Part shown: positions 60,763 through 64,000 of the stretch, in pieces
Layout: every line of letters starts with the position of its first letter
Position numbering within the stretch: position 1 is the first letter of the stretch
The notes under the pieces: model-generated
The model's database searches: none
What the model was told of the DNA's origin: nothing
What the model saw: only the letters and a program-made list of their open reading frames with translations
Origin: Nematostella vectensis
Lineage: Eukaryota; Cnidaria; Anthozoa; Actiniaria; Edwardsiidae
Length of the DNA: 64,000 nucleotides
Direction of reading: 5' to 3'
NCBI RefSeq assembly: GCF_932526225.1
Contig: NC_064045.1
Coordinates: forward strand, 124,001 to 188,000
Program-made: the position numbers and the translations under genes

Positions 60763-61254
60763 GAGATATCAAGGAAAAACTACTCTATACCTTATAAGGC
60801 TGGGTAAACGAGGCTATACGGTAGTTACTTCTAGTTTTCAAGAGAGTGGCGCGATGGGTGTTATGGGTGTTAAGATAAGGACGTTAAGATAAGTGAGTTA
60901 GTGGGTGAGTTGACAGGTGTACAGGGTAACAAGAGTTGGTCAAACGGGTACTAGACTTCAAGGGATGGTAATAAGGGTCAATAATATCACGAACTAGGTC
61001 ATAGAAGTGCAAATTATAAATGAGTGGGTACACAGGGATAGACGTTATCAATGGCCTGGTCTTGGAGGTGCAGGGTTTTAGGGGACGGTACAACCAGTCA
61101 CAGGGTTTCAACAGTTAGGCAATATGGGTACATTAAAATAATTAATACTAATAATTAATGCTAATAATTAATAATAATAATTAGTAATAATAGCTACCCT
61201 ATATCCCTGAGTATCCACGCCTAACTAAGCTACACCCCTACGACCTAGCACTAA
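60763..61254. repeat. Spacer, flank, AT tract, very short minisatellite
   Basis: Spacer 60763-60855, right-flank block 60856-61131, AT tract 61132-61190 and only about one subrepeat (61191-61254) before the next junction. Confidence 0.85.
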
Positions 61255-61307
61255 CAGACGCCGAGGTCCGTGGTTCGAAGCCAGGTAAGATCAACTTGAG
61301 ATTTTTT
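61255..61307 (+). repeat. Partial plus module (box B and terminator)
   Basis: Box B GGTTCGAAGCC and T6 (61302-61307) joined to minisatellite at about 61255; box A and the whole minus partner are missing. Confidence 0.82.
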
Positions 61308-62285
61308 CAGGGCTGTAAAGACAAGGACGTTAAGGGGACGTTAAGATAAGTGAGTTTGTGGGTGATTTGACATGTGTACAGGGTAACAAGAGTTGGTCAA
61401 AGGGGTACTAGGTTTCAAGAAATGGTAATAAGGGTCAATGATATCAAGAACAAGGTCATAAGGGTGCAAGTTATGAATGAGTGGGTACACAGGGGTAGAG
61501 GGTATCAATGGCTTGGTCTTGGAGGTGCAGGGTTTTAGGGGATGGTTCAAACAGGCACAGGGTTTCAAGAGCTAGGTAATATGGGTACATAATCATAATT
61601 GATAAAAATAGCTACCCTATATCCCTGAGTATCCACGCCTAACTAAGCTACACCCCTACGACCTAGCACTAACTACGCTATACTCCTGAATACCTACCCC
61701 TAACTAAGCTTAACCCCTATGACCTAGCAATAACTACACTTTACCCCTGAGTACCCGACCCTTGCTAAGCTACACCCCTGTGACGTAGCACAAACTACCT
61801 TATACCCCTGAATACCCAACCCTAACTAAACTACACCTCTACTACCTAGCACTAACTACACTATACCCCTGAATACCCACCCCTAACTAAGCTACACCCT
61901 TATGACTTGGCTGTAACTACCCTATACCCCTGAGTACCCACCCCTAACTAAGCTACACCCCTACGACCTAGCACTAGCTACCCTATACCCATGAGTACCC
62001 ACCGCTAACTAAGTTACACCCTATGACTTAGCACTTACTACCTTATACCCCTGAGTACCAACCCCTAAAAAAGATACACCCCTATGAACTAGCACTTACT
62101 ACCCTATACCCCTGCCTACCCATCCCTAACTGACCTACACCCCTATGACACCTAATCACATAACTACCCTTTACCCATATATCACCAAGCGCTTACCAAC
62201 TTGCACCCCTGTTACCCTGCCGTTTATATCTTGTACCCCTGTGCACTCACCCCCTAATGCCATCGTCCTTACCTTAACACCAATG
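61308..62285. repeat. Right flank, short AT tract, minisatellite
   Basis: Right-flank block 61308-61588, AT tract 61589-61609, minisatellite and left arm 61610-62285. Confidence 0.87.
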
Positions 62286-62550
62286 AAAAAGTCTCTAGTT
62301 TATCTTACCTTAATTCGAACCCTGGCCCGTTTGCTTGAGAAGCGAAACCCGTACCACTGAGCCATAGCGCCACTCTCGAGATATCAAGGAAAAACTACTC
62401 TATACCTTATAAGGCTGGGTTAAACAAGGCTATACGGTAGTTACTTCTAGTTTTCAAGAGAGTGGCGCGATAGCTCAGTGGTACGGACTTCGCTTCTCAA
62501 GCAAGAGGACCGGGGTTCGAATCCAGGTAAGATCAACTTGAGATTTTTTT
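62286..62550. repeat. Divergent tRNA-like dyad 38
   Basis: Minus module 62286-62377 and plus module 62460-62550, with T7 at 62544-62550. The plus anticodon arm reads TTCGC-TTCTCAA-GCAAG, one of the best-pairing copies. Box B is perfect. Confidence 0.85.
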
Positions 62551-63852
62551 AGTGTTGTAAAGACAATAACTTAAGGGGACGTTAAGATAAGTGAGTTTGT
62601 GGGTGATTTGACATGTGTACAGGCTAACAAGAGTTGCTCAAAGGGGTACTAGGTTTCAAGAAATGGTAATAAGGGTCAATGATATCAAGAACTAGGTCAT
62701 AGGGGTGCAAGTTATGAATGAGTGGGTACCCAGGGGTAGAGGGTATCAATGTCCTGGTCTTGAAGGTGCAGGGTTTTAGGGGATGGTTTAACCAGTCACA
62801 GGGTTTCAAGAGCTAGGTAATATGAGTACATTATAATAATTAAAAATAATAATTAATAATAATAATTAATAATAGTAATAATTAATAAAAATAGCTACCC
62901 TATATCACAGAGTATCCATGCCTAACTAAGCTACACCTCTACGACCTACTACTAACTACGCTATACTCCTGAATACCTACCCCTAACTAAGCCTCACACC
63001 TATGACCTATCAATAACAACACTTTAATCCTGAGTACCCAACCCTTGCTAAGCTACACCCCTGTGACGTAGCGCTAACTACCTTATACCCCTGAATACCC
63101 AACCGAAACTAAACTACACCCCTATGTCCTAGCACTAACTAGCCTATACCCCTAAGTACATACACCTAGCTAAGCTACACCCCTGTGACGTAGCACTAAC
63201 TAGCCTATACCCCTTAAAACTATACCCTAACTAAACTACACCCCTATAACCCTGTGTACCCACTCCTAACTAAACTAGACCCCTATGTCCTAGCACAAAC
63301 TTACCTATACCCCTGAGTACCCACACCTAGCTAAGCTACACCCCTACGACCTAGCACTAAATTGCCTATACCCCTGAATACCCAACCCTAACTAAACTAC
63401 ACCTCTACTACCTAGCACTAACTACCCTATACCCCTGAAAACCCACCCCTAACTAAGCTACACCCTTATGACTTGGCTGTAACTACCCTATACCCCTGAG
63501 TACCCACCACTAACTAGGCTAAACCCCTACGACCCAGCACTTACTACCCTATACCCATGAGTACCCACCGCTAACTAAGTTACACCCCTATGACTTAGCA
63601 CTTGCTACCCTATACCCCTGCCTACCCATCCCTAACAAAGCTGCACCCCAATGAACTAGCACTTACTACCCTATACCCCTGCCTACCCATCCCTAACTGA
63701 CCTACACCCCTATGACACCTAATCACATAACTACCCTTTACCCATGTATGACCAAGCGCTTACCAACTTGCACCCCTGTGACCCTGCCGTTCATATCCTG
63801 TACCCCTGTACACTCACCCCCTAATTCCATCGTCGTTACCTTAACATTCCTG
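62551..63852. repeat. Right flank, TAA tract, minisatellite
   Basis: Right-flank block 62551-62830, TAA tract 62831-62892, minisatellite and left arm 62893-63852; resembles the unit before dyad 10. Confidence 0.87.
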
Positions 63853-64000
63853 AAAAAGTCTCTAGTTTATCTTACCTGGATTCGAACCCTGGCCCGTTTG
63901 CTTGAGAAGTGAAGCCCGTACCACTGAGCCATAGCGCCACTCTCGAGATATCAAGGAAAAACTACTCTATACCTTATAAGGCTGGGTAAACAAGGCTATA
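63853..64000. repeat. Dyad 39: minus module and cut spacer
   Basis: Minus module 63853-63944 with T5, boxes A and B intact, then the spacer up to the window edge. A plus partner is expected beyond 64000. Confidence 0.84.

Larger units (their letters stand above)
1..64000. repeat. Satellite array of divergent tRNA-like dyads
   Basis: The whole window is one tandem array. About 30 complete dyads and several partial ones are visible, each a minus-strand tRNA-like module followed by a plus-strand one. Between dyads lie a conserved right-flank block, a TAA-rich tract and a 61-bp minisatellite. The 61-bp unit is supported directly: the start of the window matches the region from 2406 with an offset of 2405, which becomes 2466 after one extra subrepeat, a difference of exactly 61. 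Apart from one retrotransposon fragment I recognise no protein gene, rRNA or standard tRNA. Higher-order organisation appears from about 21 kb. I do not recognise the family from the literature. Confidence 0.95.

Noticed and set aside
1-64000. Classic SINE family
   Set aside because: There is no dispersed insertion pattern, no target duplications around modules, and T-runs follow box B directly; units are tandem and paired head to head. A SINE-derived ancestor cannot be excluded.

Overview
The window is a eukaryotic satellite array with almost no protein-coding content. From end to end it is built from diverged copies of one repeat unit, about 1.0-2.1 kb long where the unit is simple. In forward orientation each unit holds, in order: (a) a C-rich (+ strand) minisatellite with a 61-bp subrepeat, itself made of two similar ~30-bp halves; (b) a left arm ending in a minus-strand tRNA-like module; (c) an ~80-bp spacer with a conserved CCTTATAAGG palindrome; (d) a plus-strand tRNA-like module; (e) a ~285-bp G-rich right-flank block; (f) a TAA-rich tract. 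Segments (b) to (d) form an imperfect inverted repeat, so each unit presents a divergent pair of tRNA-like modules. Each module typically has a box A (TRGCTCAGTGG), a box B (GGTTCGAATCC-like) about 33 bp further on, and a T5-T8 run 19-25 bp after box B. That is the layout of an RNA polymerase III type 2 gene giving a transcript of about 85-95 nt. The acceptor stem does not pair and the anticodon arm is weak, so these look like tRNA-derived elements and not working tRNAs.

Layout. 1-14360: forward units 1-10 with short TAA tracts; unit 9 carries a 5'-truncated non-LTR retrotransposon (about 12084-12798). 14360-17735: a ~3.3-kb inverted cassette with three dyads, bounded by a fold-back palindrome on the left and a microhomology joint on the right. 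17735-21700: forward units again. About 20.8-59.4 kb: a higher-order repeat of roughly 8-10 kb in which the same series of unit types recurs, each series ending in a 1.4-1.6-kb block made almost only of A and T (27768, 37731, 45787, 55935). 59.4-64 kb: units like those of the first 20 kb, some with deletions. Eight monomers inside the higher-order repeat lack the dyad altogether: their left arm is fused directly to a 220-260-bp TAA tract.

Organism. The retrotransposon fragment (C-terminal reverse-transcriptase region ending in a C-x-C-x2-C cluster), the AT-rich microsatellites and the tRNA-derived repeats point to an animal genome, probably an aquatic invertebrate. A cnidarian is plausible, but this is recollection-based inference, not proof. 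The array could be centromeric, pericentromeric or subtelomeric; the sequence does not decide. Units do not cooperate as genes. What can be said is that box A/box B pairs, terminators and the central palindrome recur in about 30 complete dyads, by homogenisation, by selection, or both.
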